A DNA stretch of 64,000 nt from Morinoia aosen (GCA_030386875.1 CM059575.1:17012293-17076292); one strand, 5' to 3'; positions 1 to 11,998 are shown, numbered from the stretch's first letter. The notes: generated from the sequence alone by a model not told the origin. Made by a program: numbers and translations.

Positions 1-443
1 ACATAGAGAGAAATTGTTAATTTATTAGTTTTGTGACGCGCTCAATCCTTACGACCCTATGGAAAAGGAAACTTTATTAATTTTGTAGGGTTTTTGAATT
101 AGAGGTTTCAAGTTTCATCAGAGAAGGTAATTACAACAAGACTAATTCCGGAACTCAGTATCCAAATTCAGTTTGCTATTTCAGAGGAAATACAAAAGTA
201 AATTATCGGAAATAGCGTCTTCTCAATAACTGCTGATATTAGGACTTCTCCAAGTCGAGATTCTTTCATGTCAATAACTGCGCACTGGATTATAATTACA
301 CTGGATGGTAGCATAGATACTGCTTTTTCGTCTCAGTGACTGCATGTTCTTCAGGATTGCAATGAAATCGCAAATCTCTTGAGAAATTGTTTTAAATTCA
401 TTTAAAAGACACGTGAATTTTTCACGTGCAGGTAGCCGGGCAC
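1..443. other. Intronic sequence, no gene seen
   Basis: AT-rich sequence without a supported exon, presumably part of the intron upstream of the first alpha-2/delta exon in the window. I see no RNA gene or clear repeat here before the fold-back element begins. Confidence 0.5.
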
Positions 444-458
444 ACTACGCTTTATTCA

Positions 459-675
459 CTTCAAATTATTAATCCAAGTCAAGTTCAAATTAATCCAATT
501 CAAGTTCAAATTAATTTAAATCAACTTCAATTTAATCCACGTCAAGTTCATCTGAATCCAAATCAAATTCATATCAATCCAATTCAAATTCAAATTAGAC
601 CAAGTCAAGTTCAAATTAATCGAAGTCAAGTTTAAATTAATCCAAATCAAGTTCAAATTTATCTAGCCCCAAGTT
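459..675. repeat. 21-bp minisatellite in the left arm of the fold-back element
   Basis: About ten imperfect copies of a 21-bp unit resembling CAAGTCAAGTTCAAATTAAT. Because 21 is a multiple of three, one frame stays open and reads as heptads of the type N-P-x-Q-x-x-I. I take this as a by-product of the repeat and not a gene. A shorter inverted array of the same unit lies in the right arm (about 2571-2700). Confidence 0.85.
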
Positions 676-1110
676 GAATTAAGAATCGACATAAATTCCT
701 CGTTAATTTGAGCGTTTTTGTATTAAAAATGTATCTGTTGGATGTGATGAGCATGAAAAACGTTTTTCCTTTAAGCAAGGAACACATAAAATTTCTGCAG
801 TGTTAAAACAAGCTGTCGTAAAATGTGCTAAGTATCCTCCAGCATCAGGAGGAAGAGTGCGTTTCAGATCTTTGGGTGGAGTAACAGTTAGAAGTCAATT
901 ATAAAAACTTCGTATTATACTAGACATTAAAGTTGTTTTATAATTCTAAATTAAACAGCGTCCCCCATACGGACTTTTTTCTTTATTATTGAACCTAGAA
1001 CAATGAAATTTGGTGTTCTGATAGGAAATTAAATTTTGAATCGTTTTGCTTGGAGCAAAAGTTCGATTTTCTTGAAAAGAAAATGGGAAATCGAAGAAAA
1101 CGAAATTTTA

Positions 1111-1433
1111 GGGTGTGTTTTCAAAAATCTTCTCCTACAGTTTTTGAGCTACAGTGATGGCTTTGGTATCATTAGATGCGGGAAGACATGGGCTTTTATG
1201 GAAGCTAAAATTCATTCCAAAATTATTTATTTTTCATAAGTTATGACGTCATAAAGCTGCGCATTTTGAAAAAGGACTTTTTTTCCAATTTTTACACTTT
1301 TTCATATTGAAAATAAAAATTTGAGGAAATAAATTTTAACTTCCATAAAAGTCCGTGTCTTTCCGCATCCAATGATCTTAAAATCATCACTGTAGCTCAA
1401 ACACTGTAGGAGGAGAAGCATTTTGAAACCCCA
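1111..1433. repeat. Inverted repeat B inside the fold-back element
   Basis: Arms 1111-1242 and about 1300-1433 are complementary with mismatches. Both carry the string TGAGCTACAGTGATG (as its complement on the right) and ACTTTTATGGAAG-like sequence. The spacer begins with the perfect 14-bp palindrome TTATGACGTCATAA at 1241-1254. Confidence 0.8.
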
Positions 1434-1795
1434 TAAACCTTTGTTTACATTATAAGCAAAACAAAGAAACATAAACAATTCAAATAAATAATTTTTTGAA
1501 ATTTTTGGTTCAAGTTAGACCACTGAAATTATTATAGAGTAATCCAGAGACATAGGAGATGACATAACAACTTCGCGCCGTGAAGAAAGTGCCATGGGGG
1601 AGGTGTAACATGAAAAAATACCACTTCCCCCTCCCCTCCCCCCCATTCTTTAAACCCCCGTAGCGGGCGAACGAGTGACCGTACAAGTCTCATTTTTTCT
1701 TAGGATGTACTTGACCCTTACACTTCTTATAGCGGCCAAAATCCCAGTTTCGCAAGAAATCTCCAAAACATGGGGGTCACAAGGGAGACGCTCTC

Positions 1796-2440
1796 CTTAA
1801 TGGCAGTATGCATCCATTCAAATAATTATGTTCAAATGTACTTTGATGCTACAGATACACATAACATCGAGGATTTATTTACACTCATTTAAAGATTTAC
1901 ATGCCTGAAATTCCACTTTATCACATTTATGAAATCAAATGTGCATGCAATTACAAATGGTTGCCACTGGACGATGTGTAGATTTAACCTTTATAAGAAA
2001 TGAGCAAATGCGATTCACTGAGTACTTATGTACGATACCATTTGATTACAATTTATATGAGTACATTACGACAAAGATACAATCCTGCAATAGCAATAAA
2101 AATTGGGCCATCCCTTCAAATGAACAGGCCTAGGCAAGTATATCATCGCGATCGGTGAAAAAAATTGAAACCTGTTTTTGCAAAAATCGTTTGAACAAGC
2201 AAAAACAGACTTCGTTGCTAAATTTCTTTTAAAGATTAAATCTATATATCATCAAATGGTAATCTTTCGTAGTTGCATGCATACATGACTTTATTTATAT
2301 ATGTGATAAAACGAAATTTCACGCTTATGAATCTCTATATGAGTAATTAAATCCTCGATACTACTATGTGTATGTGCATGTGTAACATAAAATTGTCTTT
2401 GAGCATAAATATTTGAATGGATGCACACTGCCATTAATGT
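1796..2440. repeat. Inverted repeat C inside the fold-back element
   Basis: Arms 1796-2006 and 2215-2440 are complementary with scattered mismatches. Shared blocks include TGCATCCATTCAAATA, ATCGAGGATTTA, TTTATCACAT and GATTTAA. The right arm abuts the outer right arm of the element. Confidence 0.8.
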
Positions 2441-2570
2441 AGAATTGAAAAAAACTTTAATGAATGAATGGTTAATACGAAGTTTTTATAATTGATTTCT
2501 ATATGTTACTCCGCTCAAAGATCTTGATCACACTCTGCCTCCTGATGCTGGATACTTAGCACGTTCAATT

Positions 2571-2715
2571 TGAATTTGACTTGCATTAATTTGAACTTGA
2601 CTCGGATTAATTCGAACCTGACTCGGATTAATTTTAATCTGCTTGGATTAAATTGAACTTATCTTGCATTAAATTGATCTTGACTTGGATTAATTTGAAG
2701 TGAAAAAGGTGTAGT
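2571..2715. repeat. Right-arm minisatellite of the fold-back element
   Basis: Inverted, shorter copy of the 21-bp minisatellite of the left arm, with units like ACTTGGATTAATTTGAA. It ends at the outer inverted terminus. Confidence 0.75.
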
Positions 2716-2729
2716 AAAAAACTAAAAAC

Positions 2730-2872
2730 CCCGGCCAAAACCCCGGCTTAGGGCATTATTTTGCGGGGGCCGGGGTCGGGGCCGGGGTCTGCAAAAATTA
2801 TCGGGGCTTGCCGGGGCCGGGGCCGGGGCCGGGGTCAGCCTAAATGGCCGGGGTTGGCCGGGGCGCACAGGG
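2730..2872 (+). repeat. G-rich CCGGGG repeat, quadruplex-prone
   Basis: Repeated GGGG runs spaced by one to three bases (GCCGGGGCCGGGGCCGGGGT and relatives) on the plus strand, in an otherwise AT-rich context. Four closely spaced G4 runs satisfy the usual G-quadruplex pattern. The low-complexity C and G content is unlike everything nearby. Confidence 0.8.
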
Positions 2873-3205
2873 TCTAATCTCGCAGGATTTCTACACCGCC
2901 CAGCCCTCTCCCTCCACCTCCAACCAGCTACAGCACCACCTCCAAGCAGCCACAGAAATGTTAGATTAAATTAATTTAGGTTAGGTTAAGTTAAGTTAAG
3001 TTAGGTTAAGAGGTTAGGTTAAGTTAGGTTAGGTTGGGTAAGGTTAGGCCAAGTTCAGTTAGTTTAAGGTTAATTTAAAAAAGTTAAAAAATGCCTGTTT
3101 TGCGCGAGATGGAATTGGTGCGAATGGCAACCTCAGTAGCTGCTCGGAGGTGGAGGGAGAGTGGTGGGCGGTGTAGAAATCCTGCGAGCTTGGACCAAGT
3201 GCGGC
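2862..3205. repeat. Inverted repeat with a telomere-like loop
   Basis: Arms 2862-2931 and 3136-3205 are inverted copies: CGCAGGATTTCTACACCGCC on the left is matched by its complement GGCGGTGTAGAAATCCTGCG on the right, and CTCTCCCTCCACCTCC by its complement. The spacer holds the TTAGG-like array. Confidence 0.85.
2976..3052 (+). repeat. Degenerate TTAGG/TTAAG interstitial telomere-like array
   Basis: Roughly a dozen units of TTAGG and the variant TTAAG in tandem. TTAGG is the ancestral arthropod telomere motif, so this is one argument for an arthropod source. The array lies inside the GC-rich inverted repeat and is too short and degenerate to be a telomere. Confidence 0.8.
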
Positions 3206-3235
3206 CGGGGCCGGGGCCCCGGTCGGTCTATAACA

Positions 3236-3897
3236 GCATCACGCGTTATAAAGATGAAATCACTGTGACAGCGATAACCGCGGGAACATCAGCGTACACC
3301 AGTGGGCACCAGCGTTTTGCTGCCATCCCAGTCCCGCGGCAGCGAAACAGGACTGAATTCTACCGCTTGAATTTCCCACCACAATTTTGTACGACAGAAC
3401 CTCCTCAACGCCAGTCCCTTCATCTCTTGCAGGCTGGTTGTCGTTACGTCCCAATCATCTATAGCACCTATTTCTTTTCCAGTATGATATGAGCTATGGG
3501 ACCATCCTTCAGTCTGCGTCACGAGATTCATGGTTTAAAAGTATTCTCAATTCCATACAATCTGCAATGCTCGTTTTGCATTTTCTGTAGACATATTTTT
3601 TAACGCTATCCCTCAATCGCCTTCTCGGGAATTAAACCAACTCGGGAATTGGGCCAACTTTAAAAGTTTCTTGATTAGGCTTTCACGCCTAACTGTGGTA
3701 AATCATGCAGACCCAGTTCCGTTCATTCGTTCCTGATGTCCAAATTGCCTTTACTATTCAGTACACAATTCACTTACAACAGATACACTCGAAGACTTGT
3801 GCTTATTTCTCCGACTCTTGTATGCTCTCTCTGCTATTTCCTATCCCGCTCGACGATATTATAGGATATTGTGTACATTCAAACATACTCTGGGCAG
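3236..3897. other. Intronic sequence before the first placed exon
   Basis: No exon, RNA gene or clear repeat is seen. Short open frames on both strands near 3250-3530 overlap each other and look like chance. Confidence 0.45.
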
Positions 3898-4008
3898 GCT
3901 AACCTGGAAAACATTGGAGAATTCAAGATGGCGCTGGCGGAGATCGAGACAGGGCAGATTGCCAACATCAGCCAGGCCCTTACACGAGCCTTCACGCTGC
4001 TCGCCTCG
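3898..4008 (+). CDS. CACNA2D: Alpha-2/delta exon 1 of window: VWA domain, mid part
   Basis: 37 codons, phase 0 at both ends, between acceptor TGGGCAG and donor GTGAGT. It begins ANLENIGEFKMALAEIETGQ and continues IANISQALTRAFTLLAS. This matches the VWA segment of the family that precedes the AIMLxTDG strand (the QANxxNI...LE.xQIANxSxALxxAF pattern of arthropod alpha-2/delta). The in-frame ATG at 3928 is internal and not a start. The MIDAS DxSxS loop must be on an exon upstream of the window. NIS is a potential N-glycosylation site. Confidence 0.9.
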
Positions 4009-5369
4009 GTGAGTGTACAACGAAGCCTCCACTCAAGTAATGCTTAGTGAGGCAAGGACAACATATTCAAATATTATTATGAATTGAAAGCAAGATATTG
4101 TTGAAAGCATATTGCTGGTTTGGATTTTATGCACACAAGTAAAGCACTTCATACAATTCCTAAATTCACATTTCTACCAGCAATACAACTTTTTCCTCTG
4201 CTATGTGAATTAAAACTGCTAAAAAGACTAAACTTTCAATAGCTTTTACGCGATACTAAGCGGTTGCAATTACTTCAAAGAGAAAACTAGGACATTAACA
4301 CCGCATTAACATCTTCTTGACGAATTGAGTTGCTTGAGATTATTATTATTTATTTTTTTTTTGAATACAAAGTCAGACATTTTTTATATTTTCTAGACTG
4401 ATTAACTCGTAATATTTATGTGAAAAAGTGCAACTGATTTCTTCATGCTCGTCAATCATAATAAATTAGAGGCAGGAAGGAAACTTAAAGTTGAGTAATA
4501 AAATAAATTATGTTCTGCTAAAATGACCCTAAAATTCTGCATTCAATAAACGTGAGTTGGAAATATTTTCTGAATGCAAACTACGAATCATCGTTTGAAC
4601 TCATGGTAGATTTATTTCTGATGTGGCATGTGTACCTGCCAAATACAATTCGCAGGCCTGTAGACTACCTTTATCAAACGAATAAATAAGGCTACGAGGC
4701 AGCCCAGGCACCAATAATTTGATAGTAATACTGTGCTGCTCAGCGTCATCATTTCACTTCATCGCTCCGATTTAACTGTAATGAATCAACAGAATTCTCG
4801 TCAACAGCTGTTTGAATAAAGAGTTTTTGCTGTTGTGTTGTATTCGTTAATTTTATTTTAAAACTTTCCTCACTCTTATGCTATTTAGGAAATTTAGATT
4901 AACTCCTCATCGTTCTTCATCTTCATCAATTTAAGCAATAAATTACGAGCGAAATGAAAGCAAAAGCACTCTTTCATGTGAAATGAAAGACTCATTTTTT
5001 TCTTGGATTTTTGCTTCGTACACGCTCTAAGAGATGCTCAACTAATTGTTTCATCTTGTTTTTTCATGCGATTTACGAACGATCCTTATGTCTTTAATAT
5101 GTATCAGTTAAACATGCAAGATAGCTGATATTGCCTAGGCAGCATTGCAGACCGGACGCATCTTCTTGCATCAATGACGCTGTTCGTCGTGGGTCAAAGA
5201 ACTACTGTGGAAACAGTAGTCTATCTGAATGGTCGATCTCATTACTCTTATCCATTTAACTTTTCATTTGAATCATTTGGAGGAGTGTCTGGTTACTTAT
5301 ATAATTTTCTTGGAATAAAACAGTGATACCTAGCAATCTAATTTAATGCCGTGTTTTTCTTCGTTGCAG
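4009..5369. other. Intron
   Basis: AT-rich intron from donor GTGAGT to acceptor TTCGTTGCAG. I see no other gene or strong repeat in it. Confidence 0.6.
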
Positions 5370-5381
5370 TTCAATAGCAAG
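5370..5381 (+). CDS. CACNA2D: Alpha-2/delta 12-nt microexon (FNSK)
   Basis: Twelve bases TTCAATAGCAAG between a strong acceptor (TTTTTCTTCGTTGCAG) and a strong donor (GTAAGAG), phase 0 on both sides. Joined to its neighbours it gives LLAS-FNSK-HNERGLGAQC, which has the length and look of the FNILSDFNHTGQGSICSQ region of vertebrate alpha-2/delta-3. Far too short to be found by ORF methods. Without it the frame would still be kept, so it could be optional. Confidence 0.7.
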
Positions 5382-8300
5382 GTAAGAGTCCTCTAAGACT
5401 TGAAAGCAAGGAGTTAAGAAATTAATTCCGATAATAACTGAGAACCATCAAAAGCGAGACAAGATTACTGTACCCATAAACTTTTGTTTTGATATTGAAA
5501 ATAAATGGAAAATGATACTACTCTGCACATGAACGGAAATTCATTTCTTAGCTTGCTTTCAAGCTCGGTGAGAATACCCATCGTTCTGACACTTGTGCAC
5601 TTTTCATTAGCTTTGCACACCTGCTGCACCAGAAATATCATATTTCAACGTCTTCTTCGGATACTTTGTCCTGTCCTGAACGTACCACCGTTTCTTGCGA
5701 TTTCTACTCTGCCTTAAATAAGACTTGACAAAGTATTTCAAAACTGCTGCAAATTTACATGACTGTATTTAATAATTGAGATTTTATCCCTATATTTTTT
5801 CATGAATATGTTGTGAAACAAATGAAGGTTTGACCAATAAATATGACCAGCGTTAGGTTTTAATTTCCTGCTGATTGTAGTGGATGGATGGCAACAGAGA
5901 TGCAAATTGATTACTTCCTAAATGTTCCACTGATTTCCCTTTATTCTCTATATTGCACAGAAAATGGTTGAGTGTCGTGAAATGTACATTAGCATGGATT
6001 GAAAAGTTCCAATCATGCCAGAAGTGCAGACTGTTTGACGCTCGTGAAATGAATGCTAAACCGAGAGTATATAATTGTGGTCTACTTATTACCAATTATT
6101 ACGGTGAATTTAAAAGCCTACAGAATACATAAAGAGAGATCGAGGTTTGAAATGAGTCGCTGTGAGATTAATAAGTAATAAAATATGAGTGGAAAACCTG
6201 AAACTACCGAGGATGATCGGTAGCAGACCGGTGGCACAATGCTTTTAACGTGCAAGTTTTTTAATGCTTTTAATGTGCAATGCTTAATGCTTTTAATGTG
6301 CAATCTCACTGTTATAGCACGTTACTCTGCGGAAAACTATACTCAGGTAGCCTTAATTTTGCCCCGTGAACTCAAAATCAGGCTAACATCAGCATTGAAA
6401 TTATTTACTTATTTCGAAATAGAAGTTTCGAAGGTTTTCATTTCGAAATAGAAATAGCTCGAGGCTGGTGGTACGTTATACAATAATTATTTGTGTAAAT
6501 GTGTTTGCTAACACTTTGTGTTTTTGCAGGAAGCCTACTGTAAATATAGCTAATGTTTTAACGATTAGCTAGGCAATTGACGGTTGGGCACCTCTGTAGA
6601 CCTGTTCCAGTGCTCGGAGCCGACCAAGCTAGCTCTTTCTTTTTATTGACCCCATCGTTACTGTGTAGTGGAGGTTATTCCACCAGTGATTAGGAAGAAA
6701 TTATAACGTGCACTTACTTACAGACACACTTCTGTCTTATTCATACTTATTGGCATAAGAGCGTGAACGCTACCTCGTAGCGTATAGTGCATGCATTGTA
6801 CAGCTGTTGGACTGCGCCGCGAGGACTGTAGTCATTTCTTACTTACGCTCTGCCAACACCAGTCCTGTCAATTCTGTGTTTGCTTGCTTCTAGGAAAGCA
6901 TAAGTTGGCGTGGGGTTATTCTAGTGGGCAAAAAGCTACAGTAAGCTAATCAATGGTAGAATTTTTTCTGCTAAATAAAAGGAATATTTCAAAAGGTCCC
7001 TTTTTATTGCATTTAATGACAACCCTTGGTAAAGTAAATAAAGATTGCGCTCTGAAATAAATGTCACAAAAGGTTTCAATTACATTTACAAAACCTGTAT
7101 CCGATTCGTAAATAATCAGAGGAAGCAAGTAAGCTTCAATATGAATTAGTTGAGGCAAGAGTTGCGATAAATATTTAGCTGATATCCCGCCATCAAACGT
7201 CTACCAAAGAACAAAGACAACGTCAAAAATAAAATTACGAACGCCGTTCATTAACAAAATTCACTTGTTGGAATTTTCCGTACAGAAATTATAGGAATTA
7301 TGCGCATATTGAGCCTCACTCAACAACCTATTTACCCTTATTGGTGAACCTTCATTTCTGTGATGTTCCTAGAGTTGTCCTTGAAGGGATCGTAATTAAG
7401 TGATGCCTAAATACTGCAGGAATTGAGGACATTGTTTTCCGTTAGTTAAAACTTACATCACAATTTCGGGTCAAATTATAAAGAATCTTTGTGTGAATTA
7501 ATATTCGTTTGTATATTGACAGTTGTTCAATGATAAGTCTTGTTAGATGGACAGCACAAGTCAAACTTTTCTAACATTATATAAAAAGTATTCTCTTACA
7601 AGAAGAAAAATACTCACGATCTTGCATTTGGTTTACCATTGAATTTGCCCTCTCACATTCCCAGTTTAATGCACGAAGAGTTACGAAAAGACCTGCTCAT
7701 TATTGTTGTGGAGAATTTGTACCACTATTCAGAAGTTATAGTAATTAGCCAAAAGCAGGTAACATTTGCACATAACATATACCTCATATGGAACGTGACA
7801 TCGGCTCCAGTCGCTGTAGACTGTCTTTGGCAGTCACAAACTTATTCCATGATTATTTTACACCGTGCGCTCTTTATTTGATAAATTTATACCAGAGCTC
7901 ACAATGTATGTACACTTGGTATGGTGGAATTACTATGTTATGTACAATGCACACTCTATTTGGCACCGAACATACGGTGCACTCTGGTGTAAACAGAGCG
8001 TAGTACACTCTTTGCACCGCGTCACGATGCTACTACCGATCTTTGTGTTGTAATTTGATACATATTGCACTGCTTTGCACATCGATGAAAATAAGTCTGT
8101 CAAACTGGTTTCAACTCTTGCTCAGCGTACTGGTGGAGTGGCTATAAAAAAGCTACATGCTTTCATGCAAATTTGTTGAATTAAAGAATGTTCGAAAATA
8201 ATTCCGATTTCAGGGGCTGGGTGTTCAGTTACTCTTAATATCATTTGGCAGTTGCTGGTTTTGAATAGCTTATTTTCATCTGCTTAATTTTGCATTTTGC

Positions 8301-10371
8301 ACTCCTAAGATCACAATCTCATTTTACTACGTGTTCATTACTTCTTGTAATGAAACCTTTTATGTCTAACACATTGGTTTTTTGCACTTTTAACTTACCG
8401 TATTTCATTCTGGGTGAAAGCCAAGATTTTTCACTACACACTTGCTGATATATAGACTTGGTTCTGAAGCTCAGGGTGAGTACATATGTGTTACATAGTT
8501 TTGAATGTATTGTCTGTTATATATGTAAATAGAACGTCCCTGGAACAGCTACTACATTCATAAAATGGCATATGATCATAGTGATTTCGCTAATATAGGC
8601 AATTGGAACTAAAAGATTTTCAAAAAAACAACCCTATGTTTTTTTAGTTAGCTATCATGAATGTTATAAATGTGTTGTAGGACGTCGTTATGCTCGTCGA
8701 TCGCACACGAGTTAGGCTAGCAAAATGCAACAGCTTAAAACGATCGCTGTAAGATGGAAATAGAGACAAGATGCCTTATACATTCTTCAACAGTTCTAAT
8801 AATGCGCACACATTCATCGAGGTTCATTTATTTTAAATACCTTTCGTAAAATAAAAATAAAAATCATCGAAATTCTGATTGACATTTTAACACGTCATGC
8901 TAGCCGTTGAATAATCAAACAATCTAGTATTAAACGACCAAGAACGAAGCGGATCGAATACATTCCAGTTACCACCTTCTTTATATGACGCTCTCAGCAT
9001 ATCAGATTTTTATGATCGTTAAGATATGGATACGTAGAACTTCGTGTGTTTTCAATGGATTTGCTATATATGAGCAGAATTGTGGATATTTACGATGGCT
9101 ATGCTATATAAATGAGGTGCTTCTGCATATCTCATTGCCTGAATGCTAGGGAACTATGAGATAACGATTTCCTTCACACGGTTGGTAATTACGTACATAT
9201 CCTACTTATTGGTGGCATTAAAGGTAATTTTATGACCTGCGCATGAACTATAAGTAAATCATATGAAGCTTAAATAGAAAATTTAGGAAATGATAAAATC
9301 GACTGGAAATTGACCAGTTGTGAAGTAATAAAATGAACAGTAAATGAACACGATGGGATGTGATTATAAAGACTTGATATGATGCTGCAAACAGTTCCAC
9401 AATAAAGTTATTAAACGCTCATTGCTACAGTCATGTGCTGATAAAGTACAGGTGATAGTAAATTAATTTGTACCTACTCCCCGTTTTCACATGAAACTAT
9501 GACTCTCTTGTAAAGAGCTCCAGGCTCTTCTGGAAATTTTTTTACATTAAATATGAGACTTAGAAGCAAACGAAAGGTTAAGATTCAGAACACGACAAAC
9601 AAGGCGACATATGAACTTCACCATTCTTTCATTCATTGGGACTCGGTACAGTTCGAGCTCACAATTTGATCTTTATAATTCTTACACTTTAGTTGGAAGG
9701 GAAGGGCTAGTACGATCGGTTGTTGCATTGCTGTGCTCCATCGATCCTATCAATTCACGAAAAACAAATTTTGTTCAAGTCACAAATTTTTCTCACCTTT
9801 GATCCCTTCCACAAAGTGATATTTTAACTCCGTTTAACACTGCTGAAATAGTTGGCTCTCTACCGATACAGTTTTCAAACTATCTATGCATCATTAGGCT
9901 TCGTTTATATCATATACTGTATATGAGAAACAAGTTTAAATTGAATCATTGTCAGATTTTACTTTTGTGGGAGACACGTTAACGCAGGACACTGGCTGAT
10001 AGGCAGCTCTAGGTGATTTATCGAACTTGGAAAACATGGTATTTCATGATTATTGATTTGTAAAACAATTTAACGAATTTCTACTCTACACTTGGTTATT
10101 TTATGTTAGGTTTGTTAAGTAGTAGCATTAAAACCAGGTTTCTAGCTCTTCAGTAACAAAGACTATCACGCTTAGGTTTGTTAAAGACATAAAAACACCA
10201 TTCGCTAAAATACATTCAGGTGTTGAGTGAAATATCCTTTTACACGAAAGCATACACGAGTACATCGTAGCAATATATCACAATACATCGTTACATCAAA
10301 CTATGCAGACCTACTGATGACTCCCTTTGAATCACACGTTTGTGCAAGACGACCCTGCTTTGTGTGCCCAG
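5382..10371. other. Intron, about 5 kb
   Basis: AT-rich, no convincing exon. It holds a small tandem repeat at 6238-6305. A splice-like 10-bp stretch at 6530-6539 has a good acceptor but is not needed by the frame. Confidence 0.55.
6238..6305. repeat. Short tandem repeat, about three units
   Basis: Three copies of a unit of about 23 bp containing AATGCTTTTAATGTGCAA. Confidence 0.75.
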
Positions 10372-10564
10372 CACAACGAGCGCGGTCTGGGCGCCCAGTG
10401 CAACCAAGCGATCATGCTCATCACGGACGGAGCTCCCTATAAGCACTACAAAATATTCGAGGAGTTCAACTGGCCGCAGCGGCAGGTGCGCCTCTTCACC
10501 TACCTCATCGGGCGTGAAATCACGGACATCGGCAACCTGCTCTGGATGGCCTGCGCCAATAAAG
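10372..10564 (+). CDS. CACNA2D: Alpha-2/delta exon: VWA domain, C-terminal core
   Basis: 64 codons plus one base (phase 0 in, phase 1 out). The acceptor after CTGCTTTGTGTGCCCAG was chosen because it is pyrimidine-rich and in phase with the upstream FNSK microexon; the frame stays open further upstream, to a stop near 10318. Conserved blocks in order: HNERGLGAQCNQ, AIMLITDGAP (with the aspartate of TDG that helps coordinate the MIDAS metal), IFEEFNWPQRQVRLFTYLIG and LLWMACANK. These are diagnostic of the alpha-2/delta VWA domain. The donor is GTACGT. Confidence 0.95.
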
Positions 10565-11998
10565 GTACGTTTGGGAATGAAGAGTAAGTGTTCAGGGAGC
10601 GAAGCTTATGTGCTTGGGGAACGAAAGGTACGAGTTTGGAGAACAAAAAATGCGTGTTAAGGTAAACAAAGAGCACTTACGGGCTTAGGGAAGTAAGTGT
10701 CCGCGAGCGATGACTTACTCGAAAATTAGTAAGTAGATAGGAGCCTGGGGAGGATGCGCGCCAGTGCTGGAGACATGCTGTGGTTGTGTGAAGTCAGTTG
10801 CTTGGTAAATATAACAATGACAGACGAGAACAAATTGATAGAACAGAACCCCAAAGATCTATCGCAGCAGCTGAACCAGTTACTGCTCTGCAGAGACGGT
10901 GTGTAGCGCCATGGTGGCTGCGGCAACGCAACTTGTGTAGAGTAGCTCATCTTCCACGATCTCCATGTGCTGAATAGGCAGCTTAAAAAATTCTTGTGGA
11001 ATACAGGTGACTTGTCGTAGCTTATGCAGAACAGGTGATCTGTCACGGCTCGTTATGCAGGCTAGGTGGCCCGGTATGTAGACGTGTAACTCGTGCGAGG
11101 ACGTGGGGAACAATGAATTTTTTTTGTGAATTGTATGTACTCGGGTGTGAGTTGCGATTTTTTCTGCTATTTTTTGGGCTGTTGTTACTTCTACGACTCT
11201 GGCAGGCTGTTTATGTAATTACTCCAATATCTTCGAGATATTGGTATCATTTTTGCGTTGTTTTATCAGTATCTTTGAGTTGCTGATATAATTTCTGCCG
11301 CATTGGGATCTTTTCGTATAATTTAGTAACATCTTGGAGTTATTGGTGTTATTTTTAAAATCTTTGGCGGATGTTGGTGTAATATCTCAATATTTAGTGA
11401 TTGATCGTGTATTTTGACAACAATTGAAGGCTTTCGGAACAATTTATGCTGGTGCACTCTCATCTCCTCAGAAGCACAGAACGCATCATGCTTTCGACGT
11501 TTTCTGAGTGAAAATTAATGTCTGGTTTCTGTTCACGAATACTTATATAGTCACATACACCAGTAGTTTATTTACTCTTGGAAGAATAAAATAAGTAAGT
11601 ATAATAAATTAATCTGAAAAAGCACTTCACTCCTAACTAAAGAATTTATTAGGATCAACATGAAATTAGATGATCTTGTAGCTAATCATTTAATAGATCT
11701 AAATTACTTCACGACACTGAATTGTTATAGATATTGTTATGTGTAAATAAATGCGTTCACTTGGTGCCAGGTGAACCTATCTTATATTATAACTTTTCAT
11801 CCGTCCATAAAATTTCTACTCACAATGAACCATAGCTTAATTTTAGGCATTATCTTCTGGTTATTTCGAAGAATCGAGACAATAAAAATAAAAACAGTTC
11901 GCTCAGTTTGTTCATTCTCAGACAACAGTTCCTGATTTTTAGCCTTCAAAGAGAAGGCAGTGACGTCTATCTCTGAAGCATGACCTCTAAATGATCAG
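10565..11998. other. Intron
   Basis: Contains degenerate internal repeats (AAGTAAGTGT-like units at about 10580-10715; ATCTTTGAGTTGCTGATATAA-like units at about 11215-11400). No other gene is supported. Confidence 0.55.

Larger units (their letters stand above)
444..2715. mobile_element. Compound fold-back (long inverted repeat) element, probably a non-autonomous DNA transposon
   Basis: The ends are inverted copies: left ACTACGCTTTATTCACTTC at 444 pairs with the complement of GAAGTGAAAAAGGTGTAGT ending at 2715. Further in, about 822-950 pairs with about 2440-2570, sharing GCATCAGGAGG, GGAGTAACA and TTATAAAAACTTCGTATT. Between these arms lie two more independent inverted repeats, 1111-1242 with 1300-1433 and 1796-2006 with 2215-2440. 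No transposase-like ORF is present, so if mobile it would depend on another element. I see no convincing target-site duplication. Long inverted ends suggest a Foldback- or MITE-like DNA element, but I cannot name a superfamily. Confidence 0.65.

Noticed and set aside
426-635. Open frame with N-P-x-Q-x-x-I heptads
   Set aside because: Direct consequence of a 21-bp minisatellite in a fold-back element; no splice or start context.
3091-3492. 133-codon plus-strand open frame
   Set aside because: Starts in the telomere-like array, crosses the inverted-repeat arm and overlaps equally long minus-strand frames; no family resemblance.
6530-6539. Possible 10-nt microexon (GAAGCCTACT) with an excellent branch point and acceptor (GCTAACACTTTGTGTTTTTGCAG)
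   Set aside because: It fits only if the next exon began at 10349; the better acceptor at 10371 is in phase with the FNSK microexon and gives a sequence closer to the family.
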